Below, one piece after another: positions 1-11,707 of a stretch of 64,000 nucleotides of DNA. Numbering within the stretch: position 1 is the stretch's first letter; every line of letters starts with the position of its first letter. The stretch is from Chrysomallon squamiferum (taxonomy: Eukaryota; Mollusca; Gastropoda; Neomphalida; Peltospiridae). A program made the position numbers and the translations under genes. The stretch lies in NCBI GenBank assembly GCA_012295275.1, contig CM022671.1:21177822-21241821 (forward strand). The letters run 5' to 3'. The notes beneath the pieces were generated by a model. It had not been told where the DNA came from. It saw only the letters and a program-made list of their open reading frames with translations, and made no database searches.

Positions 1-1
1 C

Positions 2-145
2 AATTACAACGTCATGGGTCTGATTACATTCGAATACGCTCCGGGATGGCTGGTTCTCTGCGTGTGGCAAGACGTGATGGCGGATTTTCTCCTTTCGTTA
101 CACGTCAATGTTTCATTCAACAAGTCTGCCGAGAAAGCGTCTTGA
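2..145 (+). CDS. 3'-terminal coding exon of an unrecognised gene (partial)
   Basis: The first 145 bases hold an open frame of 47 codons that enters from the left edge and stops at TGA 143-145. It begins N-Y-N-V-M-G-L-I-T-F and ends S-A-E-K-A-S. Base composition here is clearly GC-richer than the AT-rich DNA that follows at once, the same contrast seen at every confident exon in this window. The segment is rich in hydrophobic and aromatic residues (AP-GWLVLCVW, DFLLSL). No family is recognised. AATAAA motifs near 487-503 could serve as poly(A) signals. The exon start and the rest of the gene lie outside the window. Confidence 0.45.
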   Translation, partial: NYNVMGLITFEYAPGWLVLCVWQDVMADFLLSLHVNVSFNKSAEKAS

Positions 146-210
146 TGAGTCTTACCGTAGGCTCACTTTAAAACATTTTATATTTATGTTTTTATATTAA
201 TATTATTACT

Positions 211-296
<86 letters not shown>

Positions 297-718
297 TTTT
301 AAGTTGAAGATTTATTGACATTCCCTTCTGAACACTATGCAATAGCAAATATAGGCATTAAATCGCAATACCAGAAATGTTCTTTCATTTTGTCAGGTCC
401 GTCCATTCTGCTGCAATGAGATTTGTTTGTACAATTTATTTTGTGTTCTTATGTTGTACATTTTTTTTTCTTTCCATCATATATAAAATAAACAAATAAA
501 TAAGGTTCGTGAACACTAAGGTCATACTGGTGTTTGACCATTATTTTGATTTTATTTATTTATTTATTTATTTATTTATTATTATTTTATCTATAATCTT
601 TTTTGTATTTGAATGTTCTGTTTCATGAAATAATTAGACTATCACTGAGATTAAATATTATATACATGTATAAATAAAATCTGGAAGAAACTACTTATTT
701 ATTTGTTTTTATTATATA

Positions 719-773
<55 letters not shown>

Positions 774-1012
774 TTATTCCTATCCCTTCCCATAACAATA
801 TTCCTATATGCGTCAGACTATGTTTATAAATATATCATCTCTGGTGTATTCCTAAGTCGATTACGGTTACTTAAAAAACAAATAAATCTGTATGCTACAT
901 TCCATTCTTAAACTACTGTGTCACAAATATCTTTTTTGTAATCTGGTCGATTACTTCTTTATCTTCTTTTCATTAATGTCCTTGTCTATAATTCAAGAAA
1001 GCCATTCATTTT

Positions 1013-1044
<32 letters not shown>

Positions 1045-2990
1045 TTTTTTTTCATTTTTTTTACGCCTTTTCAGACAGTTTCAGTTACAAAGCATAATTA
1101 ATTATATAGATTTTTTTTTGTTTCTTTATGTAATAAGAATACACCCTTTGCCACTTCATTCTTTACATTTGATGTCTCTTGCAAGAAACAACTTTTTTCT
1201 TCTTCTTTTTCTACCGTTAACGACCGTCTTAACTGATTTCCATGTCTGTTGACGTCTTTTGTTCCCGATACATTCAGTGACTGTCTTACTTGGATATCTG
1301 TCGTGACTGAATATCTATTTTCACATGTCAAACGGTAATGTGGTTTTAATGTCTTCAGAGACTCAACAATCCTTTTTTTTATTTTTTATTTTATTTTTTA
1401 TTTTTTAAAGCATTTTTCAAAAATCTGTTGTCAGTAAATGATTATATATCTGAGGATCAAAAACTATTATTTAATATATAATAATACACATAATCATTAC
1501 TTTATTTGCCTAATAAATGAGTGATAGACTTACTGTCAATAATAGTCTTCATTCCTTTTTTTTTTCTTTTTTTTTTTTTAACTATCATTTTTGTTCGCAG
1601 ACAAATACCTATTTATTTATGTGTATATGTGATATATAATAAACGAACAATTGCTATTATTTATTGCTTCGTAGAAACTCCGTATCCCAGGAACAATTTA
1701 TTATAAAGTTACGATCATAACAGCAGAAATGCACGGACATGTTCTCATTTCCATTTTGTAATTGGTTCACAGATTACAGCACTTAAATTCTATTCATGAC
1801 GCACTGTCGCATAGAACCAGGCGTACCTACAGGTCTGTAATGCGTTTGTTTTTCTACTCGCTTGCCGTTGTTACAACAGATCACAAGAGAGTGTCGCTTT
1901 CAGCGCGATAACCGCATTGAACACTGACATTTCTTTTGTGTAATAAAAAAAAGAAAAGAAAGAACGATTTGGTGAGATAGGGGAGTGAAAAAGAAAATCA
2001 TTTCTGAACGGCAGCTACGCTACGAAAGAGCGATTCACTGGAACGCCGCGTTTTGTATACACTCGAGTTGTTTTCAAGCATGTGCTGGACACATACGTAT
2101 AGCAAAATACTGGTTAGACGCTTGGTATTTATATGGTGTGTGTTTGTTGATTTTTAAAACAAACAAAAATACAGAATATTTCACACAAGCAACAAAAAAC
2201 AAAAAGAGGGGAAAAAATGGTGTTTATAGTTTTAATAGTTTGACGTGGATATATATGCTAACTGCAAACCTACACAAAGAGTTACATGAACCGCTGCTGT
2301 TGAATGTTTATGAAAACCTTTACATCCGGAAGAAAAAACAGGATTTAACGAGTTTCTGCTAGTGATATATAACCTATTACGTAATTAAAAAGGTTTTCTT
2401 TCTTCTTTAAGAAAAGGAAACAAGAAAAATGGAAGTATATGTGTTCAAAATGTAAGTTTAAACGCAAGTGATTAAAAACATTGTCAAAACACTGCTGTAT
2501 CTGTAAGAAAAGGAAGTACATTAGTATACTGTGTTAATGTTTTCTATAATTTATAAAATGAAATTATTTGGCTTTAACGTTATCAGTATTGTCCTTTGTC
2601 AGATTTCATATTAAATGATTGTGTCTTCGGAATGAATTCCTGTTTAGATAAATTCAGTACCAGTGTAATAAAAAGCTACGCTAGACAGCTGCCAAACTGT
2701 CAAAAAATTATTCATCGGTTTTTTATTTTCTTTAAGAGGTAACCTAATACACAAAACAATGATTATAAAGGAAACAAGGTAAGCTGTAGAACAGAAAACG
2801 ATCAGTTTTGAAACGACCGATCTTGATATTTAAAAATATATATGTATATTATTATGTAAATTTATTTTAAAAGAAAGAAAGAAAGAAAAAAGAACACAGT
2901 ATTTCATAACTGATTTATGCATATTTAGAACATAGATATTATTAAGTGAATATTGAAAATTTCAGACAGTAAAACGGAGTCGCTTTAATC
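146..2990. other. Intergenic AT-rich DNA with TTTA/TTA microsatellites
   Basis: No convincing gene. It holds (TTTA)n followed by (TTA)n at about 212-294, a second TTTA block near 551-580 and (ATT)n at about 721-774. A somewhat GC-richer stretch at 1720-2120 may contain the promoter or 5' non-coding exon of the Death-domain gene. A possible splice acceptor (TTTCAG) lies at 2959-2964, 26 bases before that gene's ATG. Confidence 0.5.
219..294. repeat. (TTTA)n-(TTA)n microsatellite
   Basis: A tetranucleotide run passes into about 17 TTA units. Similar (ATT)n tracts lie at 721-774, 4335-4383, 39073-39125, 54432-54480 and 59202-59262. Confidence 0.95.
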
Positions 2991-4334
2991 ATGGCAGCCA
3001 GAAAAGTTAGTGCACCTGTTTCTCTTGAAGGAGAACGCCGGAAAGCTATGATGCTTGTGCATGCTGTAGAAAAAATGCTTCTTAAGTTTAAAGAACGATA
3101 TTTCCGAAAACCGATGAATAAATTTTCGTCTGATACAGACGACTATATATCTTTTGTCATTGAAAAGACTGGCTCTATCAAAAAACCGCCGAAAGATTAT
3201 AAAGAGTTTTCTGTGATCGCTAACAAAGTGAGAACAAGTTCAGCACTTCTGTTTAGAAATGAACTCGAACTCTTGGACGAAGCGATCGAAAGACAGAGAA
3301 TGTTTGATGAATTAATGACATCAGCAATGGCGAAACTAAACGAAGCTCTGGACAAACATGTTACAAAATTTTGTCTCAGTTTCGCCCCTGAAGCTAATGG
3401 GTTTGATATCAAATGCGTACAGGAATACGAAAACGGCATCAATCGATGGCAGAGTTCTATCAACGACGTCAAAGGTCTGCTAAATGATATTCTTAACAGT
3501 TTACAGCAACAAGGATCAACACAGTTTGTCCACTATATCAAAAACTATTCTAAAATCCTTCATTATATGGGACTTGCTTTGGATGTATTTCCTCGCATTT
3601 CAAATCCTATAAAAGACTGGGTAACAGCCGATGAGGCATACCCGCGTAAACTGATGGACGAAGCAAACTGCCTTGAGAAAAGAAAGCTTGAAATAACAGA
3701 CGTATCCCGGCGACAGCAATTACGTTTAGAAGATGCACAGCAGAAAGCCTCAAGGAAAACTTACCAGAGCAAAAAACTTCAGGATAAACTTTACGATGCA
3801 TTATCGGAGAGGAAGATGTACCGGAAAAGGGAGCTAATTCTGCATGAAAACTACGCTAGGCTCGAAGATGAATTAGCAGAAAAGAAGAAAGACTTGGAGG
3901 AAGCTATGCAGAATGTTTATCACAGGCAGGCGAGTTCGAGAGGGGCTTACGATCGTTTAGTTTCTGTCACGTCTGCACTGCAGCAGGAGGTTTCAAAGCT
4001 TGAGAAACGTCTGGAACATTTAAGGTGGAACTTGGTACAGATGAGAAAAGAGCGTTACGCCTTACAGAAAGAAGTGCATAGACTGCAGGTATACTTCACT
4101 GATTTTAAAATAGTTATATTAAGGGTAAAGGAACGTTGCTTTGAATTTACGAATGTCAAATAACAGAGAAAAGAAAAAGAAAAAGAAAACAAGAATAAAA
4201 CAAAAATGAAAAATAATAAAAAATAAAAATGAAAAAAAATAAAAAATAAATAAATAAATAAATAAAATTTTAAAATAGATGAAATGAAATTAAATAAAAT
4301 AAATATTAAAGCCTAAATCAAGATTTAAAACAAG

Positions 4335-4382
<48 letters not shown>

Positions 4383-6132
4383 TTGGTATATATACAGGTT
4401 ATGTTTGAGAAGAGTCTCAAGCATGAAATGCACATGTACGAAAGTGCTCAGAACGAGACGGAGGAAACTAAGAACATAGATGATGAATACAGAAGTTTAA
4501 ATGAACGAATAGAAATTCTTCGCCGCATCCGGGCAATCAAGATGCATCCTAACACCGTTAAGAAAATCCACAATGAGGGATATACGCCAGGAGCAAAGAT
4601 AGACGTAACAGGTAGAGAGCTAGTAGCGATAATCATCATCCAGTTTCAATCTTGCTAGTTTACTCATTAGATTAGCGGATTTTTATCAAGCAACACATCA
4701 CAAGCTGTATTTATTACTAGTTACCAATCTTTGTTTATAATAAAGTATGACAAAACAACGTTTGGAAGCTGACATTTCCTCCCACACATATTCCTCACTC
4801 TGTTACATATCCAGTAATGACGTCACAGAGCAAAGGGAAATGTCAGCTTCCATGCGTCCTCGAGAACTTTTATTTTTGTTAGCTTACTTTATTTGTAGCA
4901 ATGAATAAGTTACTAGTTGTAATTAAAATAATAACTAAGACATATACAATTTTATCAAGACGTTTTTAGCACCAAAGGTAAATTTAATTGCAAATGCCAC
5001 TTATTTATAATACTGTTTACTATGCGCTAACCTATCTCAGTACATGGGGAAAGTTAAATAACAAAGCGTGCTTGCTATACACAAGATTACAGTAAACGTA
5101 GTATTTATTAAAGCTATTAGAAAGCTTGTTAGGCAGACTGAATAACTGAAGACTTTATCAGCGATTCGTAATGCAATCTGCTACGTTTTCAAACAAACGT
5201 ATCAGGGCACTAACCGAGTATTGTAAAGTAAACAGTACTTTCCATTCCACAAGCCCTTATTCTCTGCCAGTTGATTATTTACCATGTACTTTATGTATTT
5301 ATCTTTGAGACTTTGACACTTTATAGACATGGATTATTCTTCTTCTTCTTTTTCTTTTTTATTTTTATTTTTTATTTATAGAAATTAAACTGATACATGA
5401 TATAATTTGTTTTTTTGCACTGACAGTAAATTTTTGCAAGCTGTTGCTTTAAACCACAACTGCTACAACCTAACTTGTATTATCGATCATAAGTATGAGG
5501 ATATATTCATGGACAGGAAAGCGTTCCATCACTTTTTGGTAAACCAGTCGTAGGGCTCTAGCTGAAACGAGAAAAAAGTAATGCTATTACTAATTACGAA
5601 TTTATTTGAACTTTTCCATTCATTGATATTACACACTCTTCATATCCTTCATCCGCATCTGATGCAGCTGAGGCTTGTTGTAGCCTACCTTTAATTATTT
5701 TTAAAGATTTGGGCTGAAGTTTTATCAATCACAACACGAATCTTTCTTAACCTTAGCGCGCGCGTTGCTTTCGTTATAACCAATACATGAGGACTGGTCT
5801 ATATCACTTTCTGTCTAGCGGAAGGTGTATAATATTATGTAAAAGAAATATGTCACTGATATTTATTACAAGGTACTGAGAAGTTAAATATTCTTCATAT
5901 GTCCTGGGTTATCCCTCTTCCCCTCTCCCTTTCTCTATCTCCATATTTAGTCTTTTAATCTCTTATATATATATATATATATACATATATATTCTTAATC
6001 AGCCATTTTAACAGAAAAATAAACAATTAAAAAAGTTAAGTATATTCATTATTTTGACTTTAAATTTACGCTCACATTTTAACAATAATTAAAAAAAAAA
6101 AAAAAAAAAAAATGTATAAATAAAAAGTACCA

Positions 6133-6166
<34 letters not shown>

Positions 6167-7587
6167 AAAAAAATTTTAGGCGCTTTAACGATTATAGAGC
6201 TCGATATATTATTAATTATAATAATAATAATAATTTGCTTCAGATCAGCTGACGGAAGCTTTCAGGATTGCCGCACCGGATATAGGCAAGGACTGGCCCA
6301 CCTTTTACCAGAAACTTCCTTTCCGCCCGCCCCGGGATTGTAATTTAAGGAATCATGATATAGAATGTAAATGATATTAGTTTGAGTTAAGTTTTGAATG
6401 TAGTATGCTTACATAGTTAATGCGACTAATGTATATATGGTAATTTGTCTAGGTTTTGTTACTGTTATTTTGTTTTTCTGTATTAACGGTCAACGCACAA
6501 GTAATAGGTCTGTAACTAAACATACTGTCATAACATAGCTAAAGGCACAGTTTAGTTCATAAGTTTTAATTTATTATTATTATTATTATTACTGTTTGTT
6601 TTATATGATTATTACTAATCAATAACTTTTGAACTGAAATAGCTATAAATATCTAATAAATGATTTTTCAAAAAGGTAATATGTTTTTGTTTTAAATGTT
6701 TATCTTCAGCTTCCTATTATTATTAGTAGTAGTAGTAGTAGTAGTGATGATAGTAGTAGTAGTTATATTAACATTATTATTATAATTATTTCTGTTATTA
6801 CATGTGTGTAGGTATATGTATGTATGTGTATGTATGTTATCTACAATTATAGAGGTATACTCATAATATTGTCAATATAAATAATAATAATTATTATAAA
6901 CAAATAGTTGAGTACGCTAGAATGATCATCAGTTACGAGCTTTCTTTCACAATATTAAATATCCTTTTGTGTATTTATCTGTAATTCGTAGAAAAAAAAA
7001 AAAAAAAAAAAATGAAAGAAAGAAAGAAATAATTGTTCTGGTATCCATTTTGAAAAGGTAGAAATCAACCTTATGCTATCTAAGCTAAATCAATTTTTTC
7101 TCTTTTTTTTTCTTTCTTTAGTTCTAATTTATTATTTATTGACTGATTTAATAATATTGGTTTCAGTGGGTTTAAAATATCATATACATTTCAGAGTTTT
7201 TGTCATGACAGTGTATAGTTTAATTGGCAAATATCCAACAAAATTAATATTTATCTAAGGGTGGGGTTTTTTTTCTGTTTATTTATTTATGTGTTATATC
7301 CAAACAAAATTTAACGATTTTTCATTTGTATGTATCTTTGTTTCTTTCTTTCGTTATTTTGTTTGTTAATTTTAATTCATTTTACATTTTCCCTCTTTGT
7401 TTCAGTGATTGACTTGAGCTCTCAGCGCCATGATCTTGGACTCAGAGAAACCGTTGTGAAGAGTTTAGACAAATGGAAACGTTTGAGTAATTCAGCAACA
7501 GTCTCTTCGTTTGTGGACACTTTAAAAACCACCAGGAAGACCGCCACAGCCAAGAAAATACGCAAAGCTTTGCTCTCCTCTGACTGA
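2991..7587 (+). CDS. Coiled-coil protein with C-terminal Death domain
   Basis: Four coding exons: 2991-4088, 4398-4611, 6244-6339 and 7406-7587, about 529 residues. Junction phases agree (0, 1, 1) and all introns are GT-AG. Residues about 220-430 are charged, heptad-like helix (ERKMYRKREL, LEDELAEKKKDLEEA, QQEVSKLEKRLEHL) and look like a long coiled coil; residues 1-210 are also helical and unrecognised. Residues about 438-527, built from the last two short exons, have Death-domain features: an initial L-x-E-A-F helix, the I-G-K-D-W signature, then L-R-E-T-V-V-K-S-L-D-K-W and a final hydrophobic helix. Death domains self-associate and recruit signalling partners. The pairing of a long coiled coil with a terminal Death domain suggests an oligomerising adaptor, but that is inference. 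No named orthologue is recognised. AATAAA at 7654-7659 is a likely poly(A) signal, 67 bases after the stop. Confidence 0.8.
4763..4852. repeat. Perfect 17-bp inverted repeat (hairpin) in intron 2 of the Death-domain gene
   Basis: TGGAAGCTGACATTTCC at 4763-4779 is followed by its exact reverse complement at 4836-4852, with a 56-base loop. Inside the loop CTCTGT and ACAGAG can pair again, and the palindrome TGACGTCA lies at 4818-4825. It could be a small hairpin RNA precursor or a miniature inverted-repeat element. Confidence 0.7.
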
Positions 7588-7857
7588 CTTCACCCAAAGA
7601 ATAGTACACATTATTATTATTATTACACAGACCATGTATTGTATATTGATGTAAATAAATATTTATGATTTTCTTTCACTTGCTTATTAATTATTATTAC
7701 AATATCAGGGCTGATCTACAATTTCATAAAAGAGGGAATATAAATTAAATTAGTGATGAAATAATTGTCTGAATCCAGTAAATATTTTAAATACAAGTAT
7801 TCAGTCATTTGACTGTTAACAGTTAATCGTAACTTGGCACGGTTTCAGAATTTCAGA
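7588..7857. other. 3' flank of the Death-domain gene
   Basis: Contains the AATAAA at 7654-7659. From about 7681 it shows weak resemblance to the downstream 335-bp repeat (AGGGCTGAT followed by an ATTTCA block), possibly a decayed earlier copy. Confidence 0.4.
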
Positions 7858-8537
7858 AAAAAATGGGATAGGTATCATTGTCATCAAATATATTATTCAT
7901 GAACGTAATACATATTTTTGATACTAGTATTATGTACTGTTTTAATTAGAAAGACAGGGCTGATTTAATATTTCAGAAAATTGAGAATCGCCATCATTGT
8001 TATGAAATTCACAGCAGTAAATAAATTATCTTTTGCCTATGAACTATTATTATTATTATATCTCTGCGCAACAACAATTTCAGTAAAGGGAAGGCGCATT
8101 CATCATTATGAATTTTATTTTGAATGATTGTAATAAATAATCTTAATAGTCTGTCATTTGTCTATTAATATTTATTATAACATTATGGCTGAAAAAATGG
8201 GATAGGTATCATTGTCATCAAATATATTATTCATGAACGTAATACATATTTTTGATACTAGTATTATGTACTGTTTTAATTAGAAAGACAGGGCTGATTT
8301 AATATTTCAGAAAATTGAGAATCGCCATCATTGTTATGAAATTCACAGCAGTAAATAATTTTGATTATCTAACAGTTGCCTATGAACTATTATTATTATT
8401 ATTATATCTCTGCGCAACAACAATTTCAGTAAAGGGAAGGCGCATTCATCATTATGAATTTTATTTTGAATGATTGTAATAAATAATCTTAATAGTCTGT
8501 CATTTGTCTATTAATATTTATTATAACATTATGGCTG
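7858..8537. repeat. Direct tandem duplication, unit about 335 bp
   Basis: The block starting AAAAAATGGGATAGG at about 7858 recurs at about 8193 and runs nearly identically to the shared end TTATTATAACATTATGGCTG. The copies differ by a few short indels, for example an extra TTTTGA near 8360 and one more ATT unit near 8395. No coding potential is seen. The low divergence points to a recent tandem duplication. Confidence 0.9.
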
Positions 8538-8838
8538 ATCCATATAACAATATTGTAAATTTAAATATATTTGTTATTTTTAATGCTGCTCTTATCTGTT
8601 GTTATTAAATCCAGAATTATATATATATATATGAACATAATGGCGGCATGTATAATATGGGGATGAGCCGGTTATACCCTCACAAATAACCATTGAGCAA
8701 ACACAATTCATCGATGAATACGATTCAAAAAAAAAAAAAAAAAAAAAAAAAAAAGAAAGATGTTTTATTTTATAAAACATTGTTATAAATGCCACTCGAT
8801 CGTGTAATGTCATGTACTATATAAAATATAAAAATAAA

Positions 8839-8914
8839 AGTATAATATAATATAATATAATATAATATAATATAATATAATATAATATAATATAATATAA
8901 TATAATATAATATA
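8839..8914. repeat. (TATAA)n pentanucleotide array
   Basis: About 15 perfect TATAA units. The same pentamer forms arrays at 35522-35548, 35857-35925 and 35956-35973. A 29-base poly(A) run lies nearby at about 8727-8754. Confidence 0.95.
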
Positions 8915-9661
8915 ATAAACAAACAAATAAATAAATAAAACAATAAACAGTCAAATAAATGATGATGATGATGATGATACAATTACTGCTACTAATAATA
9001 ATAATAAAGAAGAAAAGAAAGAGACAAAAAAAATCCAGCAAAAAATAGTTTTCGGGTACTAAGCACTAACATGATTCTTGTTGAGTGGTTTTGAGAATAG
9101 GAATAAATCTTACGTTTATCGTGACAATTTTGAAATGATTAATAAAAAGGTGTTAAGTGGTTTTGACACTATTTCAGTAGTTGGTGAGATCTAATTTTAT
9201 TTATTTATTTATTTTATTTTATTTTATTTTATTTTATTTTTCATGTACGGTGATTATACTCAAGAAGCTCAATCTGACTGAAGTGCTTGTTTGAGGTTTC
9301 AAGAAACGTCTGCTAAAATAAGAGAACTTTAGGAAATACACGTATATGCATTATAATTATTATAGTTAAAAAAATGTATTCGTAGCATTTATTCTAAATT
9401 ATAATTTAAAATGACAAAAAAGGCAGGTTATTGGAATTATGTAAATATTTCTTTTTTGCTGACAGAGTGGATTTCTGTTCGCATTAATATAGATAAAGTA
9501 ATACTACTTTATCGATACATACCTATAATTACTGCTTAGCACAATATTTTTGTAATTAATTAAACAATTATAAAACATTGTTTCTCTATCATTTATATAT
9601 ATATCAGAAAGTATTGTGGAAAAAGAATTTCTTTCATATTTCATTCTAAAGGCTTTAAGAG

Positions 9662-9690
9662 TGACGTAATGTTTTCCGGGATTGACGTCA
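9662..9690 (+). promoter_or_regulatory. CRE pair upstream of the plus-strand FBXO39-like gene
   Basis: TGACGTAA at 9662-9669 and a perfect TGACGTCA palindrome at 9683-9690, ending 26 bases before the ATG at 9717. Such sites are bound by CREB/CREM/ATF bZIP factors. Equivalent sites precede the four minus-strand paralogues. Confidence 0.6.
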
Positions 9691-9716
9691 TGTAATTGAT
9701 TATTTTATTTAACACA

Positions 9717-11707
9717 ATGTCCACGAACAATAGCGAATGTAATTTGTATAACTGGCAGAATCTGCCAACTGAGGCCTTAGTCAAGGTATATGGGTATCTT
9801 GATGACTTTACGAGATGTCAGATGTCATTAACATGCAAACACTGGCACGAAGGGTTCAACACTCCTGTTTTATGGAGAAGGAGATTTTTTTTATTTACCG
9901 GTTTCCGTGCTATGGAAAACGCCATAATAGCGTGCAAATACCTGAGGTCACTGGGCAGGTACCTAAGACATATAGAAGTGGAATGCGGTCATCCTGTCTT
10001 GCATACGGCTCGTCCTATTGCACAGGCAATGGACAAATTTGTCACACAAATAAACAAGATGAGGTGTATTCACATCGTCAGTTTTAAAATGGAGCAGCTG
10101 GGAATCAATCGAGCGTGGCAGTTCTTCCAGTCCTCGAAATCGCGGTTAGTGTCGGCTCTCTGCAAATTTCTCAAAAGTCAAAAACATCTGCGGACGCTGG
10201 AACTGACGGGCGCGCAGCTAGTCGCAGATGATGGGTCCTGTCTAATCAAAGCTCTGGGGCAGTCGCAGGCCAGAAAAACTCTTCGGAATCTTTACATCGA
10301 GAATTTCTATGAGCTGAGGCGTGTCGCTTACAACGACGAAGAATTTCTTAACACCATGAGGAAGCTGACGGCGTTGAGACACGTATTTCTAAACTTCATT
10401 TACGTCAGCGAGACAGTGCTGGCTATCTTGGCGAATCGAGCGGGAAAATCGCTGGATTATCTCAGAATCGTCGTCGATTCCAGAGAACCGTTTGATCACA
10501 GCATTTCTCCCGAGGCTTGGTCGGCGTTCAGCTCGCTGTGTCCGAAAGTGAAACTAGTGTTTCATTTCCTTGGGAAACTGAAGTATTCGGATTACACCAG
10601 AACTTTGGTCAAGGGGATGCCTTTAGTTGATCTGAATATCATTAGCTGGGAGTCACTGCCCAACATCAGAGATCCCGAGAGAGAAAGGATGGCAGACGTG
10701 CTGAAATATGTTGGCGATAATTTTACCAATACTTTAGGTATCTGTGAAACATTGATAATGATAATGGTGGTGATGATGACGACAATGATGATGATGATAA
10801 TGAAATTAATAATAAAAACTTCGTGCAATTCTAAATTTATTATTCTATTAAAGAAGTATCATATGCTGCATGCACATAGTTTCTTAAGTATGTTAGATGT
10901 TTGATTCCACTCTTCAGACCAGTGTTATACCTCCATCCCACCAACAACAGTTAATAAAGTAAAATAAAATCTCATAATTATATAATAAGTAAGTAAGTAA
11001 GTAAATATTGCTCTATTACAGAGTTTTAGTCACCTTCTTTAAACAAACGAAATCGAGTTTATAGCTACATTTTTTTTTTTTTTTTTTTTTTTCTTAGTGC
11101 ATTTCAGACTGTCGGTTGACCACACAATTCAGCCAGTCGTGGACGTTTCTCTAATTCACCTAATTACAAGATGTTCCAGTCTAAGTGAAGTCTCCATTAA
11201 CTGCAAGCTGGAGTTGCCCACTGTGGAATCCATATGCAAAATGGTGGGCGACCGCACCAGGAGAGGTAACTCGCAAATATCCAGTGTGATATATTACTCA
11301 TTTCTCTGACGTACCCCTATCGAATAATTTATACTAATGACAAAACTCTTATTAAATACACAATAATCATTACATGAACTTTAAAAAAAAAAAATTAATT
11401 GTCCATAATTATTTCATAATAAAGGTTTGTAGACCTCATCTTTGTTGGGACTCGATCGATTCATTAACTAAACTGCTAAAGCCAGGGACTGGGATGTGAA
11501 CTCAGAACCAGTCTGTTTTTGATTTCGCGAATTTTCGTTAAATGATTTGCAACTGTCCTTGTAGGTTTAGCCAGCCTGGAGCTGAGGGTTCGAGGGTTGA
11601 CAGGCGACGATATGTCGAGACTTGCATTGGTGACGCAGCACACGTTGTGTAGCATGGGATTCAGACGAGTCGAGGTCCTCACTGATGGTGACACCTTGGA
11701 TGACTGA
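9717..11707 (+). CDS. FBXO39-like F-box protein, plus-strand paralogue (E)
   Basis: Three coding exons: 9717-10737, 11098-11265 and 11565-11707, phases 1 and 1, about 443 residues (human FBXO39 is about 442). The start chosen is the ATG at 9717 (MSTNNSE); upstream in-frame codons are not ATG. An F-box lies at about residues 14-52 (LPTEAL, CKHW, LWRRR) and should bind SKP1 in an SCF ubiquitin ligase. The remainder is an irregular leucine-rich repeat solenoid that would bind the substrate: the IENFYELR, NFIYVSETVL and ISPEAWSAFSSLCP blocks align in order with the IEDFF, NYNCLSD and DPHFHRIS blocks of the minus-strand paralogues. This copy is the most divergent of the five. It also lacks the first intron that all four others have, so its first exon equals their exons 1 and 2 fused. 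Confidence 0.85.

Noticed and set aside
1985-2362. 125-codon open frame on the plus strand upstream of the Death-domain gene
   Set aside because: It opens at a GTG, with no ATG near its beginning, has no domain, and becomes very lysine/asparagine-rich as expected from AT-rich DNA.
4818-4825. TGACGTCA as a promoter CRE
   Set aside because: It lies in the loop of an intronic hairpin, not near a start codon. A further copy at 28448-28455 is in an intron of gene A. Both are noted as background occurrences when weighing the CRE finding.
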